From Nymphaea colorata (lineage: Eukaryota; Streptophyta; Magnoliopsida; Nymphaeales; Nymphaeaceae): a DNA stretch of 64,000 nucleotides. The translations under genes were made by a program, and so were the position numbers. The stretch is from NCBI RefSeq assembly GCF_008831285.2, contig NC_045144.1, positions 12,761,858 to 12,825,857 on the forward strand, in the 5' to 3' direction. This document shows positions 35,996-47,900 of the stretch, one piece after another; within the stretch, counting starts at the first letter, position 1; each line of letters starts with the position of its first letter. Below the pieces are notes generated by a model. The model was not told where the DNA came from. It saw only the letters and a program-made list of their open reading frames with translations, and searched no databases.

Positions 35996-38900
35996 AGTGA
36001 GTGAATGATCACTCTGGTTATCCAGATTCACCCAGCCATCTCACCAAAGCTGTCCATCTGAATGGTTGAGAAAAAGCATGGAGAAAAATGTGTAGAGTAA
36101 ATGCCCATTACCTCTTTCCTTGTTTTTCTCTTCACATTCTATTATGTCAGATCAGACACTCCTGATTAGATGGTTAGCTGCTTTGAAAAGCCATAATTCA
36201 CCTTTCAGTAGTTTTCCTATATATATACATATTATATGCATATATGTATATCATATACAAACAATGTATAGAAAATGCACAACAAAATGAATATACAGCA
36301 GAGCAGACAATGTATGGAAATGCACATACAAAATGAATATACAGAAAAAATTACATTGGGGAGTATCTTTACGGGACAAAGCTGTGCAAACTGAATACTA
36401 CAAAGTTACAAACAAAATCATAAAGCATAAACATATATGGAAGCATTGTAAAACATGAAATATAATATTGCACCCCACCTGGAGATGCACTTTGTAGCAT
36501 GAAATATGCCTCGTAACTTGATAAGTTGTATCTTTTTTCCCACTTATGCAATTTTGTAAGTTTTTGAAGGTTTTCAGTGTTCAATACACAATGAAATGCC
36601 ATTGATTTCACTGCTCCACATTAAGCAATTAATTCTGTTATATGTCACCTTTCTGAGATGTTTCTGCTCCGTAGATGCACTACTGTAAATTGGTCCGAGA
36701 TAATTTTGAACTATTTGTTTTACATGTAAGTTTTCAAACATTTCTCATTACCCAGTCAAAATGTTTCAGGAATGGAAGGTGTTGACAAGGAGAGGGTTCA
36801 GAAGATTGTCTATGAGATGAGCAAGGGATCAAAATATTTTGAGAATGAGCAACGTAAAGAGTCTACGATCAACCAAAAAATTGAGCAATTGCATTCTTGT
36901 TACCTGAAACTTACGGAGAATGATATATCACACTTCCAAATGGTATGCTTGTGAGCTACTTTGATTCATTATATTTTAAGTGTTAACTTCTGTAAATCAT
37001 TTTAACTATTGCGAATTATGTTACGTAGTATTGTATTTCATTTTTTACAGCATGTGCACATTGCATGCCTCCTGAAATTTTATCTGAAAGCCATGGGGGA
37101 ACAACTTTTATAATAGATTCAGGAAAGAATAATTTTGGCAGAAACAAAATGGTGATGAATTTACCTTCAATAGAAGGTCAATAACATAAATAAAATGCAC
37201 TCTCTGTGATCTTAATCAAGAATGCAATCTCTTGCATGCAACTGCCATGGTCAATGATGTCTGAAGGTTGTGTATCATGACCAAAATCTGATTGTACAGG
37301 TCTCTGTTTGATAGATTGAAGAAATTGATGAACAACTAACTGTTGCTTTCTTTTGGATTTGTTTGTTTAACTTATGGTATGGAAAGGTAGATATATGCCG
37401 TTTATTTGAAGAATATGAATCAATTCACATGTATCAAGCTAGTGGGCAAGTGAAATGATTGTCTCTTGAGGCATACTGCACAATGTATGGTGTAGGTCGT
37501 AAGTACTAAAGAAGGAGAAGAGCACCATGTTCTTCATAAGAGTGCTCAACTCCATAAGACACCCTTGCTACCATTACTTAGAATCCACAAGATACTGAAT
37601 CCACAATAATTTCTTTTACAGCCTGTTTGGATGGAGGGAGAGAGAGAGAAAGGAATGGAAAAAAAGGTCTTTCTTGTGTTTGGATGACTAACTAATATGG
37701 AGGGAAAGGAAAAAAGAACTAATAACTGTGTTTGTTGCAAGGGAAAGGAACGGAAAGGGAGGGAAAGGAAATGATTTTTTAGTGTACCCTCCGAAAATGG
37801 ATAAATTGGAAGGGAAAAGAATGGATGATCATTCCCTTTCCTTTCTTCTCCTTTTCCTCCCCATTTCCTTCCCTTCCCTTACCCTTCCTTTCCCTTCCAT
37901 CCATTCCTTGCCCTTTCTTTCCCTTCATCCAAACATTTAGTTCTAGAAGGGAAAAAGGGAAAAGGAACAATTGGCTCAGAAAAGCTCTCAATTCTTCCAT
38001 GGGAGGATTGAAGGATTGAACACTGAGTATGATAACTAGCAATACTCCAATTTATAGACACAAAAGCGTCAACCTTGGAAGATTAAAAAGCCCTAAGCTT
38101 CCCATAACATTTGCAACCAATAATCAAGTAGCAGATCAATTATCCAAAAGGGCTGACACAACATAACTTTTTATATTTAGAAAACAACTTGTCTATGGTT
38201 CGAAGACCATGTACAACTTGAGGGATGCGGATAAGACATATTGTTTTGGGAGTTGCTCAGGATTGAGTCTAAATCCACAAGTGATGTCTGTCACATGTAT
38301 GAGGTCACACTTGTAACAACATTCTTTTATTTAAAGTATTTCTCTTTTATACGTTTGTTTGTCACAAATAGTATATATCATTGACATGTGGTCATGCCAA
38401 AACACTTGGTGCAATGACTCTTTGGCTTCACGATTAGAAGTGCGATGGGATAATAGCTCCTCATATTCTGAACAACTGAGAGTAATAAAATCGTTGTCAG
38501 ACATATATCAACTGCTTGTGGCAACTTGTGCAACTTGTGAGTGGAGTGGCCATGTTTATGTCAGCATCTATCTTCTAGATGTCCAGGCCTGCCATAGAAA
38601 ATACAATGGACCTTTCCTCTACTTCTAGTATCTTTGCAGCATCTGCTTCCTTTATGACTATTTGATTAAGCGATGGAATGCCCATGCTGTTACTCAAAAT
38701 AATAGAATTGATCCCTCCAAACTGTCAGCTGAAATGGCTCCCATGTCATGGTACACTGCTAAACTCACTTACAAATCTGATATAGTAAATCAGAATATAT
38801 AAAGATCTGTATATCATAGTCACAAATAACGTTTCAGAGTCTTAAACTGCGAGGTTTTTATTAGGTATAATACGGCGAGCTATGTCGCATAGGTACGGGT

Positions 38901-41900
38901 ATGGGTACGGGTGCCGGTGCTGGTACGGGTACGGACCATTTTTAAAAACTTGGGTACGGGGGTACGGCCGTACACACACATGCACATATACATATATATG
39001 TCAAAAAATTTCAAACAAAATAACATATCTGCACATATATATATCAAAAATTACAAATAGAATAACACATTCATAAATCATAATCCAAAATTTATCAGTC
39101 TTGATTCTCATTCTCCTCAGTCTCATAATTGTTACGTGATGAAGAAGGGAAGAACGAGAGTGGGAGAGAGAGAGAGAGAGGCGAGAAAACTTCACTTTAA
39201 TCTCGTGCTCTAATCTCAACTTAAAGGGAGATTAGGGCACGGCTGAGACAGTTACAAGAGAAGGACAAATAAAATATTAAAAGGACAAAAAGGAACCCTA
39301 ACTCTTAAATAATCAAATAACTACCACATTTAAAAACAAACTTTCTAATTTCAACACTCCCCCTCAAGCTGGAGCATAGATATCAACCATGCTCAGCTTG
39401 TTACAACATCTAGAGAAATCACCAATTGGAAGAGCTTTAGTAAACATATCTGCTGCTTGGTCTTCAGAAGCAACATGAACAGTGGACACCACACCTTCTT
39501 TTATAAGGTCACGAATATAATGACAATCCACCTCAATGTGCTTTGTTCTTTCATGAAATACAGGATTGTTTGCAATGTAAGTGGCCGCCTTGTTATCACA
39601 GTACATTTTCATAGGAAGAGGAACATGAATACTCATATTCGTTAGCATAGATTTAACCCACGTAATCTCAGTCGCCGTTTGAGCCATTGCTCTATATTCA
39701 GATTCTGCACTTGATCTAAAGACTACATTTTGTTTCTTGCTTCTCCATGATATGAGATTACCTCCAACAAAGACACAGAAGCCAGTTGTAGACCTTCTAT
39801 CATCAACAGACCCTGCATAGTCAGCATCACTATAAGCAACAACATCAAGAGATTCACCCTTCTTAAAGAAGAAGCCTCTGCCTGGGGATGATTTTAGGTA
39901 TTTCAATACCATCATCGCTGCATCCCAGTGGACTTTTCTAGGCTTTTCCATAAACTGGCTTAATTTTCCAACAGCAAAGCTTATGTCTGGCCTTGTTACA
40001 GTAACATAAAGTAGTTTCCCAATGAGAGACCTGTAAGATCGAGAATCTACTAGTTCTGATTGATCATCATGAAGGTGAATACGTGGGTTCATAGGGAGAT
40101 TAGCCGGCTTGATCCCTAGCATCCCTGTGTCCTGCAGTAAATCAAGGACATACTTCCTTTGAGACAATGCTACACCTTCTTTGTTTTCCACAACTTCAAT
40201 CCCAAGAAAATATCTCAAGTGACCAAGATCCTTTGTGACAAAATGTTTTTGAAGAAAGACCTTAGTAGCAGATATTTCTCGACCACAATCACCTGTCAAG
40301 ATAATGTCATCAACATAAACTATCATGACAACTATACCTGTGGAGGTCTTCTTGATGAATAGGGAATGATCCAACGGAGATCGTTCAAATCCACATTGTG
40401 AAACCACCTCTGATAATTTGTGGAACCATGCCCTAGGACTTTGTTTGAGTCCATAGATGGCCTTCTTCAACCGACACACTTTACTACACTTAACCACAGA
40501 ACCAAATTGAGTCTTTATTTCAATAATCAAGTTTTTGAAAATACAAATAACTTCAGACCTTTCCTTCAAAAGGAATACCCAACTGACTCGAGAATAATCA
40601 TCAACAACGACAAGAAAGTACCTAAACTTATTTCGGCTAGCAACCCTGCTAGGCCCCCACACATCAACATGAAGAAGATCAAATAACCCTTGACTGGAAG
40701 GACTAAGACTCGAAGGAAAACTACTACGTGTGTGCTTGCCCAGTTGACAAGCCTCACATTGAAAAGACTCTGGAATAGAGAGATTAGGAAGGAGAGAACG
40801 GAGCTTGGGTGCTGAAGGGTGACCAAGCCGGAGATGCCACTGGAAGACTGTAGACTCTGATGTAGAGGAGGTAGCAGCAAGGCCCATAGGAGTCGACAGG
40901 ATGTAGACACCCTCTTTCTCATAGCCGCCACCAATCGTCTTCCCAGTTTGCAAGTCCTGAAATGAGCATGAACCAGGGTCAAAAATAATACGACAGTGTA
41001 AATCAGTAGTCAACTGTTTAACTGAGAGTAAATGAGATGGAAATTCAGGAGCATATAAAACATGTGAAATAGTCATAGACTTAGAGAGTTTCACATCTCC
41101 AGAACCCAATATGGGTGACAGTCTACCATCTGCAATTTTTACATGACGTGGCTGGGGAAATTTATGCAGAGTAGTAAAAGACTCGGGTCTGCTGCAGAAA
41201 TGTCTCGATGCTCCTGAATCAATAATCCACGAAGTACCTGAGTCAGACGTGGAAGGACCCGCTGAGAAGGCTCGATCAGTCACCGCTGTAGTAGCTGAAG
41301 CCTGTGAGGCTTTGTGTGCCAAAAATTGCTCATACTCAACTCTGTCAATGCTAACTGTCGCTGGAGCTATACTAGGCGAAGAGTCCTCCACTGTAGGAGT
41401 GGCAGTCTGTGCAAAACCCATAGACGAGTAAGTAGAGCTCTTGCCCTGTTCGGTGACCATATTTCTTCCCTGTGACAAAGAGGATGGGCGACCATGTTTA
41501 TCCCAACAGCGATCCTCTAAATGACCAATCTTACCACAATAGGTGCATTGGAACCTCCCACGACCCCCAGTTCCACGACCTATACCTCTTCCTCTTGTAC
41601 TATAGGTGGAGCCATGACCACGACCACCCCCCACAACAAGTGCAGGGGCAGGCGTCACACCAGCTGGTTGAGACAGACTAATAGCAAGACGGCTAAGTCT
41701 GTTGTACGCATCAGAGAGGTCAGAAATTTCACTTCCAGTGAGAATCTGATCCTTAGCAGCAGCATATTCAGGAGAGAGACCAACAAGAAACTTTGCAACC
41801 ATAGTAGGTTCAAAGTGTGACTTATAACACGATTTGCACGGAGGATGCAAGAATTTCAAACGTTCATAAGTGGCTTTAACTGTGGCAAAGTATTGAGATA

Positions 41901-44900
41901 AATCCTGACTTTCCTATCGGAGATTGTGCAACTCTTCTTCAACTTGAAGGATTTTACTCACATTCTTATCTTGAGAATATGTCTGTCTAAGAAATTCCCA
42001 CATCTCCTTCGCAGTAGTATAGTACGTAATAGTAGAAGCAATCTGAGGTTGAACACTATTCATAATCCACGACATTACCATGCTGTCGTCCTCTTCCCAG
42101 GTTATGTACTTCCCTGATTTGTTAGTAGGCTCATCCTCTTCAATTATGTGTCTCTTCCGATGACCTTTAACTGACAACATAAAGGATGTGGACCACAGTT
42201 CATAGTTGTGTCCATCTAGTTTAACTGTAGATCCATAGGAGAAGGGATTTCCACCTCCTTTGTGATCGTTACCACCCTCGGAATTGCGGCTCTCAGCCAT
42301 AATAAATCACAGCAAGGATAAGAATACCACGATAAACTGTATATAAGCAGCAACTTCACGTGGACAACAGGAATAACACGAAACAAAGGAACATGCACAC
42401 GTTTCTTTCACATTCCCAAACAGCAAATAAAAGTAGCCTGCTGAAACCACACCAGAAACGGACAGGGAATAACTTGCTGAAAATAGTGACTTGCTGAAAA
42501 TGGTCTGCTGAAAAACACACCAGAAAATAACAACTTGCTGGAAATAACTTGCTGAACAAACACGTCAGACAAGAACAGGGAATACAGCCTGCTGAAAAAC
42601 ACGCCAGAAAATAACTTGCTGAAAAAAAAACCTTACAAACAAGGTCTGCCGCTGCTTCTACTATTCCCAACCTCAACTCTTAAACAGCAGGTCCATATCT
42701 TTCGTAAAAAAAAATAGCAAAACCTGTTCTGCGTCACCAAAACTTCTATCATACCTTACACCGCAGCCACTAACAGCATAACGTTCCACTCAAATACTCT
42801 CAACAGCGTCCATCAACAGCCCATAACCTTGTCCACGCACTCCACTAGAGGATCTGATCACGCCTTCCACATAGGCGAGATCAGGTCCTCTTCCACGCAA
42901 GAAGAAAAATAAGGGAAACCAGCGATCACGCCAGCAACAACTTGAGATGCTCACGTACGAGAAATCTGAGATGAATGGTTCACACCAGCAGACTTGAAGG
43001 TTCACGCCAGCAGACTAAATCAATACCGCAAGGAAGGCACGAGAGGATCACGCCAGCAAACTTGAGTCGATCACACCAACGTAGGCTCTGATACCATGTT
43101 ACGTGATGAAGAAGGGAAGAACGAGAGTGGGAGAGAGAGAGAGAGAGAGAGAGGCGAGAAAACTTCACTTTAATCTCGTGCTCTAATCTCAACTTAAAGG
43201 GAGATTAGGGCACGGCTGAGACAGTTACAAGAGAAGGACAAATAAAATATTAAAAGGACAAAAAGGAACCCTAACTCTTAAATAATCAAATAACTACCAC
43301 ATTTAAAAACAAACTTTCTAATTTCAACAATAATTAACATTCAAAATACATCAACTTTGTTGATTTTCATTCTCCTCACTCCTCAGTTGCATCATCCACT
43401 CCTCAGTTGCATCATCAAGATTAGAAGGAACAACAGGTTCTGTAAGATCCATATTAAGAGCATGCAAATCATGTTCTCCTTCAAGTTTTACGTCAATGTC
43501 TTCTAGTTTAACATCCCAATACTTGGATGATCCTGAACTACAAAGTGCAACAAAATCAAAATATGATTTAAGTTAATATTAACTTTAAACAACCAACATA
43601 ATATACAAATGTAATATGTATACATATCAAAGATACAAAAAAAAAGAAATACCTGTAATCATTTGAAGTACGTGAAAGTAAGCGTAGGTTGGAGTGGACA
43701 TAAACTAAATCTTTTGCTCGCTTACTAGTTAGATTATTTCTCTTGATGTTGTGAATTTGAGGATAAGTGCTCCAATTTATTTTACAACATGAAGAGGTTG
43801 CATGTTGAGATAATAACTTCAATGCAAGTTGTTGGAGATTTGGTGTCGATGCTCCAAAACATAACCACCAATTAACAGGATCTTCTTCATCTCTTGCCAT
43901 TGCAGCTTGTATTGAATCATTTCTTCCACCAGAGAAGGTCGCAAACTCATTATTTATTATCTTCAACCGATGAGAATCAAAATATAGTCTTCCCAAACAT
44001 ATCTCCTTATTTTTTGATATTTCTGGATCTCGATTAGGAAGAACACGACCAGTACCTCCTGCCAACCATGTTTGTCCATAATATTTGAGATTTAAGGAGT
44101 GTGCCATACAATGCAAAGGGTTATTGCTTTTGTTCCATATTCTTACTAAAATTCTATGCACATGATCGAAAAACTCAGAATCATCAAGTGCAACATTCTT
44201 CTTCTCATGTCTAAAAATGATGTTTTGAATTTTTTCGATCATGTTATCCCACATATGGTAAACTTTATGAAGCATGGGCCCTTCTTTATCTACTTCTCTC
44301 AGCATCTGCCAAATAGGCTCTGTAAACTGCAAAAAATATGTAACTTTATCCCACCATTCATCATCTAAAATCTATGTCACACGGGTGCGAATGCGATATG
44401 GGTGCGGATAGGGGGATACGGGTGCGGATACGGCAATTTTCAAATTTTTTGGATACGCGGACACAACTACATTAAATATTATAAAAAATGATAAGATTAA
44501 AAAAAACATTAAATTAATAGTTCACTCTTACAATGTCGTTAGAAAATGTGTTTTATCACAAAAGTACTGAATATCTGAAAGGATTGTTCATGGAAATAAT
44601 TGGATGCATCATAAAAAATTGATAAAATGAAAAAAAAACATTAAATTAATGACTTTTATTGCCGCGTCCTAGCCGTGTCCGCACCCGTATCCCCGTGTCC
44701 GCGTGTCGACACGGATACGTGGGCTATTTTGCCGTGTCCGTGTGACATAGTCTAAAATGCATTTTTTTATTTCTTGAGCCTTCACAATGTCATCATTCCG
44801 ATAAAACTCTCAATCATTGTCTGTCACCATAAGTGTTAATGCATGTTTCACCTACTTTATTCTTTTCATCATTACAATAATGGATGCAAAACGAGTCTAT

Positions 44901-47900
44901 GCTACCTTCAACAATTTCAAATCAGAATGCCTATTAAATATAGCAAGAACATTGTTGTGGTTTACAACAAAATTTCTGATGTTTCTGACATCATGCTCAA
45001 GCTCCTCAATCCATGAACACAAGAAACTGGCATTTGGATCATCTTTTGATAGGTTGCAAATACTTTTAAGTGCTAGATTTATACTGTGTGCCACACAAGG
45101 AGTCCAGAATATGTGACTATACTTGGGATCACTTACCAAATTCATTCCTATTCGTGGCAAACTAGAACATTATCAGTACTAAGTTGCACAACATTATCTT
45201 CACCCACTTCTTTGATGACTTCTATAAATAGTCCTTTTAAATACTCAGCATCTTTATACTCCCCAGATGCATCAATACATTTCAAGAAGATTGGTCCATC
45301 AAGCGAATAAGCAATAAAATTTATCAGTGGCCGCCTTTGTATATCAGTCCACCCGTCAGAAACAATGGATACTCCATATTGTATCCACGAAAATTTCTTC
45401 TTCTCTAATAATTTTTCAATGTTTGCCTTCTTTTCTGCAAGAATTACTGTTCTTAACTTCTCTGAACTCGGGGGTACATAACCACTCAAACTGCAATTAG
45501 TCAAACCTGTAACCAATGTTATCCGTATCGTATGATACGGACGCGTATCGTATGATATGTATCGTATAAGTCAAAGAAACCTATACGATACGTATTCGAT
45601 ATGCGATACGCGTGCGTATCGTACGCGTATCGCACGTATCGTGCGATATGGGCGCCGTATCGCATGATACGGGCGATATACCTCCGTATCGTACGATACG
45701 GGTTAAAACACAAATTTTTTTATTTTTTAAAGTTTAAACACTCCTCCCTCTCTCTCTTCTTGTATTTAAAGACTTCAAGAGACATAGGAGGAAGAGATTT
45801 TGCACATTTTCATCAAAATAACCAAAGATTCATCGATTTGGGAGATATTATCGTTAAATCATGAAAGATGATAGCTATATGTTTTGAACTTATAAAATTA
45901 TGATGTAATCTAAGTCCTTAAACTCCAAGTCCTAAGACTCTAAGTCTTAAGATTCTATAAAATTTTCAAGTTTAAAATTGTGATGAATGCTTATTATGTT
46001 ATTTGAATATCTAATTCCTTATTTTTGAATGTGTTATTGATACACATGAATGTTCCTTATGTATGATGATCTTTTTTATATTTGAATACATTTTTCTTGA
46101 TTTCTGCTTTTTGTTCATTTTTTCAGATTTTTAATAATTTTTCTCTATGTTTTCTGATTTTTAAATATTTTTTAAAATTAAAAATTAATTTTACGATACG
46201 CTACGCTACGTTTACGATACGTTACGATATGACGTATAGGTCGGCCCGACCGATATGTGATACACTATGCCTTTTATAACATTGCCTGTAACAACATCTT
46301 TCCAGTAAGGACTTCTGGCTATATTAAAAGGAAGTGAACTTGCAAAAAAGAACCTTCCAATTCTTCTATCCATCTCTGCCCTTCTCATATTATTGAATGC
46401 TTGTGCTAATGTTTTTCTTTTCTTTAAAGCATCTTCACCCCCTTCAATAGCATAAAGAGGAATAGACACACTTGACTTGGATGAAGATTTCTTCGTCTCA
46501 GCTGCATCTTGTTCTTTTTTGAATATCTTAATCTCCTCGTTGGTAACTTTTGGGCATGGTTTAATTCCAACTCCAGAAATATGCAACAAATGTGCTTTGC
46601 AACGTGTATAAGAGCCCGCGAACAAAATATCACAAAATTTGCAAGAAAACATTACATTCCCACCACCACCTGGTTTTTTTGCTAGTTTCTTGACATAGCG
46701 CCAAAGAGGCTGAGATGGATTATCCTTCTCTACTGTAGCGGTATTAACACTTCCACTGCTGCTTTCTACCTTTCTGCTTCATGTAAACATCATTTGTTTT
46801 CTTGTATCAGCCATTACAACTTATGTTTGAAAAGCACCTAGCAAAAGAGCTGCAACATAGAACCAATAGAAACGGGGATCATTCCAAATAGACGAATCCT
46901 CTCACGAAACGATATATCACAACAATAACTAGGGAAGACGCAAAGATGATCACAAAACGATATATCTCAGAACCTGCCGTCGCTGGCTCAAGTTCACGTT
47001 TCAGTGACAGTCGAGTTATTGCTGGTCGTTTTCTGATTAAGAGGTCAAATAAAGGGACCACAAACACAAACAGATATGCAAACAGAAACACAAACACTTA
47101 GAAAATAGAACACAAAAAAAGACGCAAACGAAACACAATGGGCCCTTCTCAAGATATATCGTTTCATCGTCCCCGGTCGTCGCCGCTGTCAGCAATAACT
47201 CGACCGTCACTCAAAAACAGACGCAAACAAAGGGAACAAAAACAAAAACAAAGGGAACACAAAAAACAGTCTCAAGATCGAAGACTGTCGTCGTCGGCGG
47301 CGAAGGCAGGGGTGGAAAATGAAAAAATAAATGAAAAATACCGTCACAGTCGCCGTTCCGCCGCTGCTGTCGCCGTTCGGCCCCTGCGTTCGCCGCCCGT
47401 TGCCGGAGAGGAGAAAACCCTTAAAACTTAAAACGAAAACTTGTTTTAAGTTTTAAGGGTTTCGAACTTAAGTTTTTTTTAACGTTAAAGTAGTTTTAAA
47501 AGATAAAATCAAATAATCGTTAAAATAAAAAAACGGACATATTTGGACACGGTCAACTTTGACCGTGTCGAAAAATGGACGGATACGGCCTCCGGTGCGT
47601 TGACCGTACCCGGTACGGTCAACGCCGCACATTGGCGTACCGGGTGCCGTACTCGTACCGGTACCAGTGTCGTACCGGTACCGGACGGGTACTCCTCCTA
47701 CCCGTGTTACACAGATGGCGAGCTTGAAAAAAACTGAAAAAATACAATAAATTTTTAAAAAATAAAAAAATAAAAAAGGGGAAAAATAAAGTAAGTGAGA
47801 AACTATGGACACAAACATCGAAAGATAAGTAGATTTTCAATAAATAAAAAATAGAAAATAAAAAAAACTGTTTGGCATTAAAAAAATGAAAACCGGGTTA

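Larger units (their letters stand above)
39130..43329 (-). mobile_element. Young Ty1/Copia retrotransposon with internal deletion (4.2 kb)
   Basis: Perfect 5-bp target duplication ATAAT (39125-39129 and 43330-43334). LTRs of 227 and 233 bp differ only in the length of a GA run. The primer binding site TGGTATCAGAGCC (plus-strand 43084-43096) and the polypurine tract are intact. Inside is one Gag-Pol frame from 42300 to 39364 with a single in-frame TAG at 41914-41916. The second half of the integrase core and the start of the RT are deleted. All cis-signals for replication remain, so the copy may have been moved by proteins from a relative. It sits in the 3' part of the hAT transposon, between its transposase stop and its left terminus. 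Confidence 0.95.
43351..46814 (-). pseudogene. hAT transposase (BED finger, DUF659, hAT dimerisation), interrupted
   Basis: The start is near 46814 (MADTRKQMMFT, then TGA). The frame continues through a BED-type zinc finger (QPLWRYVKKLAKK, CKFCDILFAGSYTRCKAHLL) and a DUF659 transposase region (YVPPSSEKLRT, VSIVSDGWTDIQRRPLINF). A 771-bp element interrupts at 45514-46284. Near 45155 a frameshift leads to WTPCVAHSINLALKSI. Three stops fall in 44770-44910. A 379-bp MITE interrupts at 44372-44750 within a DEWWDKV segment. The C-terminal dimerisation block reads DPVNWWLCFGASTPNLQQLA and onward to KRAKDLVYVHSNLRLLSR. After a short intron, a last exon (about 43560-43351) ends at TGA. In life it would cut and paste hAT elements; this copy is dead. 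Confidence 0.88.
38880..47714 (-). mobile_element. hAT DNA transposon, 8.8 kb including three later insertions
   Basis: Termini: left CTATGTCGCATAGGTACGGG, right (reverse complement) CTGTGTAACACGGGTAGG. The flanking 8-bp duplication is ACGGCGAG at 38872-38879 and ATGGCGAG at 47715-47722, one mismatch. The sister copy of the target reads TATGGTGAG with no insert, which confirms the junctions. Subterminal regions carry repeated GTACGGGT/ACCGGTAC motifs. Subtracting the Copia, MITE and palindrome-rich insertions leaves about 3.46 kb, a normal hAT size. It carries a decayed transposase gene on the minus strand. Confidence 0.9.

Noticed and set aside
39457-41820. Plus-strand ORFs across the young Copia
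   Set aside because: Shadows of the long minus-strand polyprotein.
47138-47431. 97-codon GC-rich ORF in the hAT 5' region
   Set aside because: Lys/Gln/Arg-rich low-complexity translation with no homology; its position fits a promoter or leader.
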